Part shown: piece after piece, positions 26,467-35,054 of the stretch
Position numbering within the stretch: position 1 is the first letter of the stretch
Layout: each line of letters opens with the position of its first letter
Position numbers and translations under genes: made by a program
DNA from: Bacteroidota bacterium
GTDB taxonomy: Bacteria > Bacteroidota > Bacteroidia > B-17B0 > Aurantibacillaceae
Direction: 5' to 3'
DNA length: 64,000 bases
Assembly (NCBI GenBank): GCA_013297775.1
Contig: JAAFIL010000019.1
Location: forward strand, 1 to 64,000
Notes under the pieces: generated by a model
The model's input: only the letters and a program-made list of their open reading frames with translations
What the model was told of the DNA's origin: nothing
Database searches by the model: none

Positions 26467-27537
26467 ATGCGGTTTAGAATATATAAATGGTTATTTTGGA
26501 CATGCTGCCTGTTTTTAGTTAATGGTACACTTGCTCAAAAAGATAGTTTACAAGTTAGTAAACCCGAAGTAGAATGCTTTGAAAAAGCCGTAAAGTTGAT
26601 AGACTCGACCAAATACAAAGAAGCAGAAGCAGAACTTAAAAAAGCCATAAAACTTAAAAAAGATTTTTGGGAAGCCTACAATAAACTGGCTCTTGTTAAA
26701 CTTAAAGCCGAGGACTATAAAGGTGCCGAAAAAGATTTAGAAACGGCTAATAAATTAGCACCCAACAACTACGAAACGCTAAAATACACAGGCATAGTAT
26801 ATTGGTTTACCAAACGTTTAAAAGAAAGCAAATTACGATTCGATAGTGCTTATACCATTATGAACGAAGATAAATTAGAAGATGCTGAACTTTGTTTTTA
26901 CCGCGCGCAACTTATGCTAAAAGGGAAAAGCTACAAAACCGCCTTAGACATGGCTGCTTTGGCTGTTGAATACAAACCAAAATACATCGAAGCAATGGTG
27001 TTAAAAGGTCAAATTCGATTCGATCAAAAGGATTATAATTATTCGATTAAAGAATTAAGCGATGCCATTAAAAATATGCCAGCCAATAAACCCGATTATA
27101 ATGCTTATAAACTAAGGGCCAAGGCTCGATTTGAAGTTAAAGATTTTAAAAATGCCGTTAACGATTGGAACGTTTACTTAGAAGCCAATCCGGGTGAAGA
27201 AGATGCCCTTATTGCGCGTGGAGCCGCCAAAATAAATAGTAACGATAATAGTGGTGCCATTGTTGATTTGGATGAAGCTATCAAACTCAATAAAAAAAAC
27301 GCAGTCAGCTATTGCTACCGAGGCGTGGCAAAAGGTGGTAATAAAAATTTTACCGAAGCCCTTAAAGATTTAGATTACGCCATCAAACTAAAATTTGACT
27401 ATTCAGCAGCCTTTGTTAACCGCGCCGCCATTAAGTTTGCAAGTAAAGATAAACGAGGGGCTTGCGAAGATTTACAAAAGGCGGATGGTTTGGCCGATGA
27501 AATGGCTTATAAATTGATTGAACAATATTGCAAGTAG
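26467..27537 (+). CDS. Exported tetratricopeptide-repeat protein
   Basis: 356 residues; MRFRIYKWLFWTCCLFLVNG begins a signal peptide likely cleaved after LAQ (about residue 24). At least eight TPR units follow with the usual A/G-Y-A pattern, for example FWEAYNKLALVKLKAEDYKG, NNYETLKYTGIVYWFTKRLK and KNAVSYCYRGVAKGGNKNFT, ending in a capping helix. TPR arrays mediate protein-protein contact in the periplasm or on the membrane; no catalytic domain is attached. It is divergent from the SPFH gene, sharing a 60-base spacer, and is followed by a small membrane protein. A TAATTTTA box lies 8 bases before the ATG. Confidence 0.85.
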   Translation: MRFRIYKWLFWTCCLFLVNGTLAQKDSLQVSKPEVECFEKAVKLIDSTKYKEAEAELKKAIKLKKDFWEAYNKLALVKLKAEDYKGAEKDLETANKLAPNNYETLKYTGIVYWFTKRLKESKLRFDSAYTIMNEDKLEDAELCFYRAQLMLKGKSYKTALDMAALAVEYKPKYIEAMVLKGQIRFDQKDYNYSIKELSDAIKNMPANKPDYNAYKLRAKARFEVKDFKNAVNDWNVYLEANPGEEDALIARGAAKINSNDNSGAIVDLDEAIKLNKKNAVSYCYRGVAKGGNKNFTEALKDLDYAIKLKFDYSAAFVNRAAIKFASKDKRGACEDLQKADGLADEMAYKLIEQYCK

Positions 27538-27554
27538 AACCTTACCTTTACATT

Positions 27555-27821
27555 ATGCTTGGAACAGAAAAACTTTATAAATTTTTAGGCATCCTCTCTT
27601 GGATTATTGGCAGCTTGGCCGTTGCTTTGTTTTTCTTCCCGCGCATCATGCCTCTTACCATGCCTTTGGCTATACTCGGTTTTATTTGCGCTGGCATCAA
27701 TATTTACTTGAATAATAAATACGAATTTGAAGAAGAAAAATGGCCGTTGGGGTATGTGGGAATGTTTATTAACTCACTACCCGTTGTTTTTTTACTCATT
27801 CTTATTTTTAAATACCGTTAG
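27555..27821 (+). CDS. Small integral membrane protein
   Basis: 88 residues from MLGTEKLYKFLGILSWIIGS (27555). A frame starting nine residues earlier exists and would overlap the preceding stop; the internal ATG is preferred. Three hydrophobic segments (about 10-30, 33-50, 64-85) separated by a charged loop (NNKYEFEEEKW). It lies 17 bases after the TPR gene and 3 bases before the prenyltransferase gene, so it is co-transcribed. I cannot assign a function. Confidence 0.75.
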   Translation: MLGTEKLYKFLGILSWIIGSLAVALFFFPRIMPLTMPLAILGFICAGINIYLNNKYEFEEEKWPLGYVGMFINSLPVVFLLILIFKYR

Positions 27822-27824
27822 GCA

Positions 27825-28685
27825 ATGGCTATAAAAAAATACCTTTCGCTCATTAAATTTTCACATACCATTTTTGCTTTACCTTTTGCGTTGATTGGGT
27901 TTTCGTTAGCCATCTATTCGGGCAAAGCGCATTTCAATTTAGCAACATTTATTTTGGTGGTGGCCTGCATGGTGTTTGCCCGAAGTGCCGCCATGGCATT
28001 TAATCGTTTTATTGATCGCCGTTTCGATGCCAGTAATCCGCGCACTGCTATTCGCGAAATTCCTGCGGGACAAATTAGTGCCAACGCCGCTTTGCTATTT
28101 GTTATTACTTGTAGCTTATTTTTTATTGGGTGTGCTTGGTTCATTAATCCACTTTGTTTTTATTTATCGCCTGTTGCTTTAATCGTTATTTTAGGTTACA
28201 GCTTCACCAAACGTTTTACACCGCTTTGCCATTTGGTGTTGGGGCTAGGATTAAGTTTGGCTCCCATTGGTGCATACATGGCTTTAACCGAATCGTTTGC
28301 CGTTTTACCGATAGTGATTGGTGCACTTGTGTTTTGTTGGGTTAGCGGGTTTGATATTATTTATGCTTTGCAAGACGAAGCATTTGATAGAAGTCAAAAC
28401 TTAAATTCTATTCCCGTTTTGTTAGGAACCGTGAAGGCATTGAGGGTTTCTAAAATACTACATCTAGCAACGGCTTTACTTATTGTTACCATTTATTTTT
28501 TAGGACATTTTGCGTGGCTGTATGCCTGTGGTGGCGGCTTATTTATTGCCTTGCTGTGGTACCAACATCGCATTGTAAAACCAAATGATTTAAGTCGTGT
28601 GAATTTAGCTTTTGGCACCACCAACGGCATAGCTAGTGTTATTTTTTGTTTGTTTGCATGCGCCGATATGTTTTTACTTTCTTAA
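27825..28685 (+). CDS. mqnP: UbiA-family prenyltransferase, MqnP-like (menaquinone by the futalosine route)
   Basis: 286 residues with 8-9 membrane helices. The first aspartate-rich motif is NRFIDRRFDASN (about 58-69) and the second is DIIYALQDEAFDR (about 176-188), which bind Mg and the prenyl diphosphate. The N-terminal signature FSHTIFALPFAL and RTAIREIPAGQIS match the subgroup associated with the futalosine pathway (MqnP) rather than MenA. It would attach a prenyl chain to the naphthoate-type head group on the inner membrane, supporting respiration. It is flanked by a small membrane protein and a SanA-like gene in one (+) cluster. MqnP versus another aromatic prenyltransferase cannot be settled from sequence alone. 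Confidence 0.88.
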   Translation: MAIKKYLSLIKFSHTIFALPFALIGFSLAIYSGKAHFNLATFILVVACMVFARSAAMAFNRFIDRRFDASNPRTAIREIPAGQISANAALLFVITCSLFFIGCAWFINPLCFYLSPVALIVILGYSFTKRFTPLCHLVLGLGLSLAPIGAYMALTESFAVLPIVIGALVFCWVSGFDIIYALQDEAFDRSQNLNSIPVLLGTVKALRVSKILHLATALLIVTIYFLGHFAWLYACGGGLFIALLWYQHRIVKPNDLSRVNLAFGTTNGIASVIFCLFACADMFLLS

Positions 28686-29353
28686 CTACTATTAAAAAAA
28701 TAGTAACCACTAAACGCTTTCGTAAGTGGTACTGGATAAGTTTTACACTTTGCGGTATTACACTATTTGCGTCTTTTTTAGCCCATCGGCACATTGCTAA
28801 TTATGCCTCGCCCTATGTTTATGACTCTGTAAAAAGCATTCCATTTAATAAAGTAGGCTTACTTTTAGGCACTTCTAAACAAGGTAAATATGGTGGGCCC
28901 AACGCCTATTTTCATTACCGCATCCAAGCTGCCAGTATTTTATTTAAAGCTAAGAAAATTAAAAAAATAATTGTAAGTGGCGATAATAGATTTATAGATT
29001 ATAACGAACCTAAAGATATGCACGATGCGCTGGTAAACGCTGGTGTTCCCGACTCGTGCATTATTTACGACTATGCTGGCTTACGAACGTTCGATAGCAT
29101 GTTACGTTGCAAAACTATTTTCGGACAAGATAGCATCACCGTTATTTCGCAATTATTTCACAACGAACGGGCTATTTACATTGGTAGAAAAAACCAATTA
29201 GCCTGTGTGGGGTTTAATGCTCAAAATGTTACCAACGCTTATTCGTATAAAGTAATCCTGCGCGAATACTTTTCAAGATTAAAATGTTTATTAGATATTT
29301 ATGTTTTAAACACACATCCGAAGCATGGCGGTAAAAAAATAAAAGTTGATTAA
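28658..29353 (+). CDS. SanA/ElyC-type membrane protein (DUF218 domain)
   Basis: 231 residues starting MRRYVFTFLTTIKKIVTTKR (28658); it overlaps the prenyltransferase end by 28 bases, so the two are translationally coupled. A TTG start four residues earlier is possible. One N-terminal membrane helix (about 20-45, FTLCGITLFASFLAH) is followed by a periplasm-facing DUF218 domain with VGLLLGTSKQGKYG, KKIIVSGDNRFIDYNEP and ITVISQLFHNERAIYI, as in SanA/vancomycin high-temperature exclusion protein and ElyC. These proteins affect envelope integrity; their activity is unknown. Confidence 0.85.
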   Translation: MRRYVFTFLTTIKKIVTTKRFRKWYWISFTLCGITLFASFLAHRHIANYASPYVYDSVKSIPFNKVGLLLGTSKQGKYGGPNAYFHYRIQAASILFKAKKIKKIIVSGDNRFIDYNEPKDMHDALVNAGVPDSCIIYDYAGLRTFDSMLRCKTIFGQDSITVISQLFHNERAIYIGRKNQLACVGFNAQNVTNAYSYKVILREYFSRLKCLLDIYVLNTHPKHGGKKIKVD

Positions 29354-29360
29354 TTTTTTA

Positions 29361-29368
29361 TAGTTTTG
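29361..29368 (+). promoter_or_regulatory. Candidate -7 box for the small lipoprotein gene
   Basis: TAGTTTTG matches TAnnTTTG exactly, 15 bases before the ATG at 29383; no clear -33 TTG at the expected spacing. Confidence 0.4.
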
Positions 29369-29382
29369 TAAAAAAATGATTT

Positions 29383-29646
29383 ATGAAAAAACTCCTCATC
29401 AGCGCGTCCATCTTCGTTTTGGTTGCTTGTAACAGTAACAGTAAAAGCGATGTTCCCCAAAATCCTATTGACCCAAGAGACACTTCAACCTTAATTGCTT
29501 GCGACAGCGTTACAAAAACTGTATTTGACGAAAATGGAAAAGAAATTCAGAAAAAAAGTTTTGCTTGCGATTCGCATTACGTTACCAAAGAATTAGAAGC
29601 TGAATACAAAAGGCAAATGAAAGCGGCAGGGAAATCAATAGAGTAA
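29383..29646 (+). CDS. Small lipoprotein
   Basis: 87 residues; MKKLLISASIFVLVAC16 has a good lipobox (L-V-A-C). The mature part is polar with two cysteines (LIACDS, FACDS) that could form a disulfide, and a Lys/Glu-rich C-terminal helix (KELEAEYKRQMKAAGKSIE). No family recognised. It borders the 29.65-30.5 kb repeat island. Confidence 0.7.
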   Translation: MKKLLISASIFVLVACNSNSKSDVPQNPIDPRDTSTLIACDSVTKTVFDENGKEIQKKSFACDSHYVTKELEAEYKRQMKAAGKSIE

Positions 29647-29662
29647 AGCCCTTTGAATTTAG

Positions 29663-30030
29663 ATTTCAAGAAAGAGAAACTTTAGAATAAAACCTATAAC
29701 TCGATTAAATAATAGACTACATTAAAAAATAGCACGCAAAGACGCAGAGTTCGCAAAGGCGGAAATTAAATTTTGAAAAAGAATTTTAGAATAAATCATT
29801 GCCGTTATTAACTACTATGAGTTACGTTATATGGAATTTTAAGAAAGAGGGTCTTTAGAATAAAATCTATAACTCGATTAAATAATAGACTACATTAAAA
29901 ATAGCACGCAAAGACGCGGAGTTCGCAAAGGCGGAAATTAAATTTTGAAAAAGAATTTTAGAATAGATCATTGCCGTTATTAACTACTATGAGTTACGTT
30001 ATATGGAATTTTAAGAAAGAAGTTCTTTAG
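29663..30030 (+). repeat. 172/173-bp tandem repeat, 2.1 copies
   Basis: CTATAACTCGATTAAATAAT starts at 29694 and again at 29867, a 173-base offset; AAGAAAG recurs at 29668, 29841 and 30013. Copy 2 has one A fewer in a poly-A run. Each unit contains GCACGCAAAGACGC and GTTCGCAAAGGCGG plus TTAGAATA, linking it to the dispersed GCAAAG and TTTAGAATAAA families. Confidence 0.92.
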
Positions 30031-30101
30031 AATAAAATAGCTAACGCTGTAAAAATACTTAAACCCACATTATGCAACATAAATTTATTGAGAACCTCAC
30101 T

Positions 30102-30345
30102 GCGTGAGGGGCAGTAGCGGCAGCCCCCGAAGGGCGTTTGCTAATTTTGCATGAGCGAGGAGGCTGAGGCACGAAGACCCCGCAGCGACTTAGGCAGGCT
30201 AAGTGCGGCCGTAGCAAAATAGCAAAACACCCGAGGGGCTAAAGCGGATGACCCGACCCCAAAGTATAACCTGCGTTACCGTAAACCTGATAGTGTAATT
30301 ATTACACTAAGCTAAGTAAAACTTGATAGGGGGCACGCCCAAGAA
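30102..30345 (+). repeat. Structured dispersed repeat family B, copy 2
   Basis: Begins GCGTGAGGGGCAG and ends GGGGGCACGCCCAAGAA. Its inner stem TTTGCTAATTTTGC / GCAAAATAGCAAA differs in sequence from the corresponding stem of copies 1 and 3, yet both arms changed together and still pair. Confidence 0.8.
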
Positions 30346-30362
30346 TTTTTAATAAACCGTCA

Positions 30363-30460
30363 TTTCAAGAAATCGGATGATTTAGAATAAAACGTTTAAC
30401 TCTGTAAAACATTTAAACTTTAAATAGGCAGTTAAAATCAAAACTTAAAAATGAGTTATA
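30363..30460 (+). repeat. Dispersed repeat family C, copy 4
   Basis: ATTTCAAGAAATCGGATGA, TTTAGAATAAAACGTTTAAC and TCTGTAAAACATTTAAA match copies 1 and 2, followed by AAATGAGTTA. Confidence 0.7.
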
Positions 30461-30522
30461 CATTTTTTTCCTTTGCGAGTTTTATTTTTGTTAAGTGGTT
30501 TGACCATTCCACAAGATAAACG

Positions 30523-32262
30523 TTAAGCCAACTCCTGCATGGCGTATAAACGAAAATACTCTCCTTTTAATTGAAGTAACGTTTCGTGTGTGCCTTGTTC
30601 TATAATTTCACCATCTTTCAGATATAAAATATGATGCGCTTGTTTTAAACTACTTAAGCGATGACTAACAATAATGCTGGTTTTACCTTGCATGAGTTGT
30701 TTCAAATGTGCTAAAATTTCTTCTTCGGTTTCGGTATCTACTGCGCTTAAACAATCGTCGAACATTAAAATTTGGGGTTGATTGATGATAGCCCGCGCAA
30801 TACTAACGCGTTGTTTTTGTCCACCAGATAAGGTAATGCCACGCTCGCCAACCACCGTTTCAAACTGTTGTGGAAAGTCCATAATATTAGCGTAAACAGC
30901 CGCTTGCTTGGCAGCTTCCTCCACCGCACCCACTTTGGTTGCATGTGCTCCCGAAAACTGAATGTTATTACGAATAGTATCACTAAACAAAAAAACCTCT
31001 TGTGGTACAATGCCCATGTTGGAACGTAACACGCTTAAATTGTGCTCGGGTAAAGCTTTACCATCCACTAAAATCTCGCCTTGGTTTACATCGTATTGAC
31101 GGGCTATTAAATTAAGGAGGCTACTTTTCCCACTACCAATAGGCCCCGTAATGCCTAAGGTTTGCCCTGCGTATAAGCTAAATGAAATGTTTCGCAATGC
31201 CGTTACATTATTTTCGGGATAAGTGAACGATACGTTTTTAAATTGCAAGTTGCCAGTAATTGTGTAAACGTTGGTATTCGTGTTTTGTATATTAGGCTCT
31301 GTTTTTAAAAATTCATTAATGCGTTCTTGCGAAGCCGAGGCACGTTGAACTAAAGATGTAACCCATCCTAAAGAGGCAAAGGGCCATGTTAAACGGTAAA
31401 CGTATAAAATAAATTCGGTAATGTTTTCGGCACCCATCTGCCCACGAATGGCCAAGTATCCGCCGTACCAAACGGTAATACATAAACTGAGTCCAATCAT
31501 AAACAACATTGTGGGACCAAAATACGACTCGGTGCGAGCCAATTGAAGTGCTTGTTTTTTATACGCCTCACTTTTAGCATTCATTTTATCGCCATAAAAT
31601 TTTTCTTGTGCATAGGCTTTAATAACACGAATAGCCGAAAACGATTCTTGGGCCTGTGTGGTCAATTCCGATAACTCCTCTTGCACCCGCATACTTTGTT
31701 TATTAATACGGTCAGATACTTTATAAATAATATAAGATAAAAAAGGTAAAGGTAGAAACACAAACAAGGTTAGTTTTACGTTTACCGAAAACATGAAAAT
31801 TAAAATCGTAACCACCGTAACCAGTGTGTTGGTAATGTACATAATAGCGGGTCCTGTGTACATGCGCACTTTACCTACATCTTCGCTAATACGATTCATC
31901 AAATCGCCAGTAGTATTTTTCTTGTAGAAACTAATATCTAATTTTTGATAATGTGTATAAATATCATTTTTTTGATCGAACTCAATATGCCGGCTCATCA
32001 CAATAATCGTTTGCCGCATTAAAAACATAAAAAAACCACTAATGAGTGCCAACGCTATAAGTTTAATACCATGCCAAATAAACACCGAAGCATCGAACTG
32101 CACACGCCCGTTTACCCCGTCAATAATGGCTTTGGTGCCATCTCGTAAAATAACTCCTTGAAAAGCACCAAAAATAGTAGATAAGGCCACAAATAAAAGT
32201 CCACCAAAAAAATGCCATTTATACTTTATGAAATAACTATTAAGAACTTTTAAATGCGTCAT
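30523..32262 (-). CDS. ABC exporter (fused membrane and ATP-binding domains)
   Basis: 579 residues; N-terminal six-helix membrane domain (LNSYFIKYKWHFFGGLLFVA and onward) and C-terminal ATPase. Walker A is GPIGSGKSS (about 372-380), Q-loop IVPQEVFLF, signature LSGGQKQRVSIARA (about 477), and H-loop IIVSHRLSSL. Walker B reads ILMFDDCLSAVD: the residue after the Walker B Asp is Asp, not the usual catalytic Glu. This is the pattern of the degenerate subunit in heterodimeric exporters, yet no partner gene is adjacent. The substrate (drug, lipid or peptide) is unknown. It stands alone on the (-) strand. Confidence 0.92.
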   Translation of the reverse strand: MTHLKVLNSYFIKYKWHFFGGLLFVALSTIFGAFQGVILRDGTKAIIDGVNGRVQFDASVFIWHGIKLIALALISGFFMFLMRQTIIVMSRHIEFDQKNDIYTHYQKLDISFYKKNTTGDLMNRISEDVGKVRMYTGPAIMYITNTLVTVVTILIFMFSVNVKLTLFVFLPLPFLSYIIYKVSDRINKQSMRVQEELSELTTQAQESFSAIRVIKAYAQEKFYGDKMNAKSEAYKKQALQLARTESYFGPTMLFMIGLSLCITVWYGGYLAIRGQMGAENITEFILYVYRLTWPFASLGWVTSLVQRASASQERINEFLKTEPNIQNTNTNVYTITGNLQFKNVSFTYPENNVTALRNISFSLYAGQTLGITGPIGSGKSSLLNLIARQYDVNQGEILVDGKALPEHNLSVLRSNMGIVPQEVFLFSDTIRNNIQFSGAHATKVGAVEEAAKQAAVYANIMDFPQQFETVVGERGITLSGGQKQRVSIARAIINQPQILMFDDCLSAVDTETEEEILAHLKQLMQGKTSIIVSHRLSSLKQAHHILYLKDGEIIEQGTHETLLQLKGEYFRLYAMQELA

Positions 32263-32360
32263 AAGTTGGTAAAGTTACGAGTTTATACGATTAGGATTGG
32301 GAAGAATTAACAAAAGAATAAAGCAAGTGGTTTTTACTATTTTGTACTTTAGAGAATAGA

Positions 32361-33221
32361 ATGGTGAATAAATTTTTGATAGCCTTATTGCTTGGTATCG
32401 TGTTGAGCGGATTTAATTCGTGCTTTGTGTTGAACCGTTATATTTATACTGATGCTGAATTAAAAACACATTACACGCATTTGCCTTTAAAACCTATTTA
32501 CCGCCATGCTAAGTATTTAGAAATGGATATACATTACGCCTTGATGTCGAAAAACGATACCTTACCCTTGTTGGTCTTATTACACGGTGCACCAGGTGCT
32601 TGGTATGGGTATATGAATTTGATGGACGATACAACGCTTCAAAACCAGTATCGAATGGTAAGTATAGATAGGCCCGGCTATGGTAAAAGTAATTATGGGC
32701 AGGCACAGCTCTCTACTAATTTGCAAGCACAAGCCATTGCCGCAGTTATTGAAGATTGTAATTTTTCAAATAAACCGATTACTTTGTTAGGGAGAAGTTA
32801 TGGCGCACCTATTGCCGCTAAATATGCTTTACACTATCCTCAAAAGATAGCGCAATTAATTATGGTAAGTCCAGTTATAGATCCTACCAAAGAAAAATTT
32901 TATTGGTTCTCGCCCATTGGCAAATGGAAGGTTGTGCAATGGCTATTACCAAAAGTATTAAACGTAGCTACCAAAGAAAAATATGCGCATCCCGCAGAGA
33001 TGCTTAAAATGGAATCGCAATGGCAACATTTATACTGCCCAACCACCGTGTTAGTTGGTGCCAAAGATTGGATTGCCGACACCTCTAACTATACTTTTGC
33101 CAAACAACACCTAGTTAATGCGCCTACACGGTTTTATAAACTAGTTAATACAGGTCATTTAATTACCTACGAACAACCCGAATTAATTAAGCAAATTTTA
33201 ATAAATAAAATAAATTTTTAG
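32361..33221 (+). CDS. Alpha/beta hydrolase, possible lipoprotein
   Basis: 286 residues; MVNKFLIALLLGIVLSGFNSC21 looks like a signal with a loose lipobox (F-N-S-C), so it may be membrane-anchored on the periplasmic side. The fold shows the oxyanion-hole segment LLVLLHGAPGAWYGY, nucleophile elbow LLGRSYGAPIAAKYA (Ser in G-x-S-x-G), acid VGAKDWIAD and catalytic His in LVNTGHLITYEQPE. These place it in the alpha/beta hydrolase superfamily (esterase or peptidase-like), without a predictable substrate. It is divergent from the ABC exporter with a 98-base spacer. Confidence 0.87.
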   Translation: MVNKFLIALLLGIVLSGFNSCFVLNRYIYTDAELKTHYTHLPLKPIYRHAKYLEMDIHYALMSKNDTLPLLVLLHGAPGAWYGYMNLMDDTTLQNQYRMVSIDRPGYGKSNYGQAQLSTNLQAQAIAAVIEDCNFSNKPITLLGRSYGAPIAAKYALHYPQKIAQLIMVSPVIDPTKEKFYWFSPIGKWKVVQWLLPKVLNVATKEKYAHPAEMLKMESQWQHLYCPTTVLVGAKDWIADTSNYTFAKQHLVNAPTRFYKLVNTGHLITYEQPELIKQILINKINF

Positions 33222-33301
33222 TTGGGGCTCATATATCTTTTTAATAAGAGGAATAACTGTTGAAGGGATTTTTAAAGTGAGCGACAATATGGCTAGAAAA
33301 A

Positions 33302-33330
33302 TAAAAACCCCCAATAAATTGAGGGTTTTA
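33302..33330 (-). terminator. Terminator of tRNA-Cys
   Basis: On the (-) strand AAAACCCTC is followed by a short loop and GGGGGTTTTTAT, a hairpin with a T-run immediately after the tRNA 3' end. Confidence 0.75.
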
Positions 33331-33332
33331 AG

Positions 33333-33403
33333 AGGTCCCGAGCGGATTCGAACCGCTGTACGAGCTTTTGCAGAGCTCTGCCTAGCCGCTCGGCCACAGG
33401 ACC
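33333..33403 (-). tRNA. trnC: tRNA-Cys (anticodon GCA)
   Basis: The (-) strand folds as a cloverleaf: acceptor GGTCCTG with CGGGACC, D arm GCCGAGCGGCTAGGC, anticodon stem GAGCT/AGCTC around loop CTGCAAA (anticodon GCA) and T arm GCGGTTCGAATCCGC with the invariant TTCGAATC. The CCA end is not encoded. A hairpin terminator follows. Confidence 0.95.
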
Positions 33404-33490
33404 AGAACTTAAATTTGTTGATGAAACATCAAAAAATCGGCTTGTAAAAATACAATTTTTTTGCAACTTACACTTCTGATTTTATAAAAA

Positions 33491-34633
33491 ATGCAGTTTT
33501 CTTCTAAATTACCTCAAGTAGGTACAACTATTTTTTCTACCATGAGTGCTTTGGCTCGCGAACACCAAGCCATTAACCTATCGCAGGGGTTTCCAGATTT
33601 TGACTGCCACCCGCAATTATTGGCATTGGCAACACACTACATGAAACAAGGCTTTAACCAATATGCACCTATGCCTGGTGTTATGCCTTTGCGCGAAACC
33701 GTTGCGCACTTGCTTTACAATTGTTACGGTGCCAACTACAATCCCGATACCGAAATAACCATTACGGCAGGTGCCACACAAGGTATTTACACCACCTTGG
33801 CAAGCCTTGTAAAGTCTGGCGACGAGGTAATCGTGTTTCAACCAGCTTACGATTGTTATGTTCCGGCTATTGAAGTTCATGGGGGCATTCCAGTTTACTG
33901 CACCCTTAAAGCCCCTCACTTTACAATAGATTGGCAAGAGGTACAACAAAAATTAAATGCAAATACCCGAGCCATTCTTATTAACTCGCCACACAACCCA
34001 AGCGGCACTACGTTAAGTGAAAACGATTTGCGCCAACTGCAAACCCTTTTACAAAACACGAATACTTTTCTTATCAGCGACGAAGTTTATGAACATACCG
34101 TGTTCGATGAACAACTCCATCAATCGGTTGCTCGTTTCCCAGATTTAGCTGCCCGAGCATTTATCATTTCTTCGTTCGGGAAAACGGTGCATACAACTGG
34201 CTGGAAAATAGGTTATGTAGCTGCCCCTGCCCCACTTACTCAAGAGTTTCGTAAACTGCATCAATTTTTAGTATTTGCCGTTAATCACCCTTTGCAATTG
34301 GCCTTGTCCGATTTTTTAAACGACGCTAGTAATTATAACGAACTTAAAATTTTTTACCAAAACAAACGCGATTTTTTCTTGAAGCAAATCCAAGGAGCAA
34401 AACTCAAACCCCTTCACACTGCGGGTACTTATTTTCAATTGCTGGATTATAGTGCTTATAGTGAAGCCTCAGATACGGAGTTGGCTATTCGTTTAACCAA
34501 AGAACAAAAATTGGCGGCAATACCTTTATCCGTATTTTATAAAACGCCACCCCCACAACAATTACTTCGGTTTTGTTTTGCAAAAAAAGAAGAAACCCTC
34601 GAAAAAGCAGCCGAGATTATTCAACGTTTGTAA
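33491..34633 (+). CDS. PLP-dependent aminotransferase, methionine/kynurenine transaminase type
   Basis: 380 residues, fold type I. The signature is AINLSQGFPDFDCHPQLL (N-terminal) and NQYAPMPGVMPLRETVA; the catalytic lysine is in SSFGKTVHTTGWKIGY (about residues 232-247), and INSPHNPSGTTL provides the substrate- and PLP-binding Asn/Pro. The closest named members are YbdL-type methionine aminotransferases and kynurenine aminotransferases, which move an amino group from methionine or aromatic substrates to a 2-oxo acid. The substrate cannot be fixed by sequence. It stands alone between tRNA-Cys and the IS630 relic. Confidence 0.88.
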   Translation: MQFSSKLPQVGTTIFSTMSALAREHQAINLSQGFPDFDCHPQLLALATHYMKQGFNQYAPMPGVMPLRETVAHLLYNCYGANYNPDTEITITAGATQGIYTTLASLVKSGDEVIVFQPAYDCYVPAIEVHGGIPVYCTLKAPHFTIDWQEVQQKLNANTRAILINSPHNPSGTTLSENDLRQLQTLLQNTNTFLISDEVYEHTVFDEQLHQSVARFPDLAARAFIISSFGKTVHTTGWKIGYVAAPAPLTQEFRKLHQFLVFAVNHPLQLALSDFLNDASNYNELKIFYQNKRDFFLKQIQGAKLKPLHTAGTYFQLLDYSAYSEASDTELAIRLTKEQKLAAIPLSVFYKTPPPQQLLRFCFAKKEETLEKAAEIIQRL

Positions 34634-34739
34634 ATTAGTGGTGATAGGATTCAAAGAAATCTCGCTTGAAAATAAAATGGAGTCTGTTTAATAACACGTA
34701 TTAAAAAACTAAATTTTATACAATTTATTGAACAGGCCC

Positions 34740-34976
34740 TATCAACGAATTTTCAGAAAAAACTTCAATGAATTTAAAATTATTGTACTTGATAACGGTT
34801 CATTTCACAAATCAAAAGCATTTAAAAACCCCTGAAAATATTTATCTAATCTTTTTATAGTTGCCAAATTTGGTGGAGTACCTTCATACAGTCCGAAGTT
34901 TAACTTTGCTGAAAGAATTTGGGAAATACTAAAAGCTGATTTTACTGGATGTTTATTCAAAAGTTTAGAACTATAG
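34740..34976 (+). pseudogene. Decayed IS630-family transposase fragment
   Basis: In one frame KIIVLDNGSFHKSKAFKNP is read, then a stop (TGA), then after a divergent stretch PSYSPKFNFAERIWEILKAD, ending at TAG. These are the DN-GSFHKS and (P)PYSP-N-ERIW signatures of the C-terminal catalytic half of IS630/Tc1 transposases. In the +1 frame PENIYLIFL is visible before the second motif, so one frameshift plus a short insertion has occurred. Only about 80 codons of the C-terminal part remain, there is no start and no identified terminal repeat. A relic, not active. Confidence 0.85.
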
Positions 34977-35008
34977 ATAAATCAACTTAAAAGTCATAGT
35001 TTTTCATA

Positions 35009-35039
35009 AAAAAAAGATTAGTCGGCTCACATCTTTTTT
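35009..35039 (+). terminator. Terminator-like hairpin after the IS630 relic
   Basis: AAAAAAGAT and ATCTTTTTT arms flank TAGTCGGCTCAC, with T-runs on both sides. It may be part of the old element. Confidence 0.5.
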
Positions 35040-35054
35040 CTTCTTATAGCTTTA

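Larger units (their letters stand above)
29647..30522. other. Gene-free repeat island 3
   Basis: This 876-bp gap contains a 173-bp tandem duplication (29663-30030), a family C copy (30010-30065), element B (30102-30345) and a second family C copy (30363-30460). B lies between two family C copies, as if inserted between them. No gene is recognisable. Confidence 0.75.
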
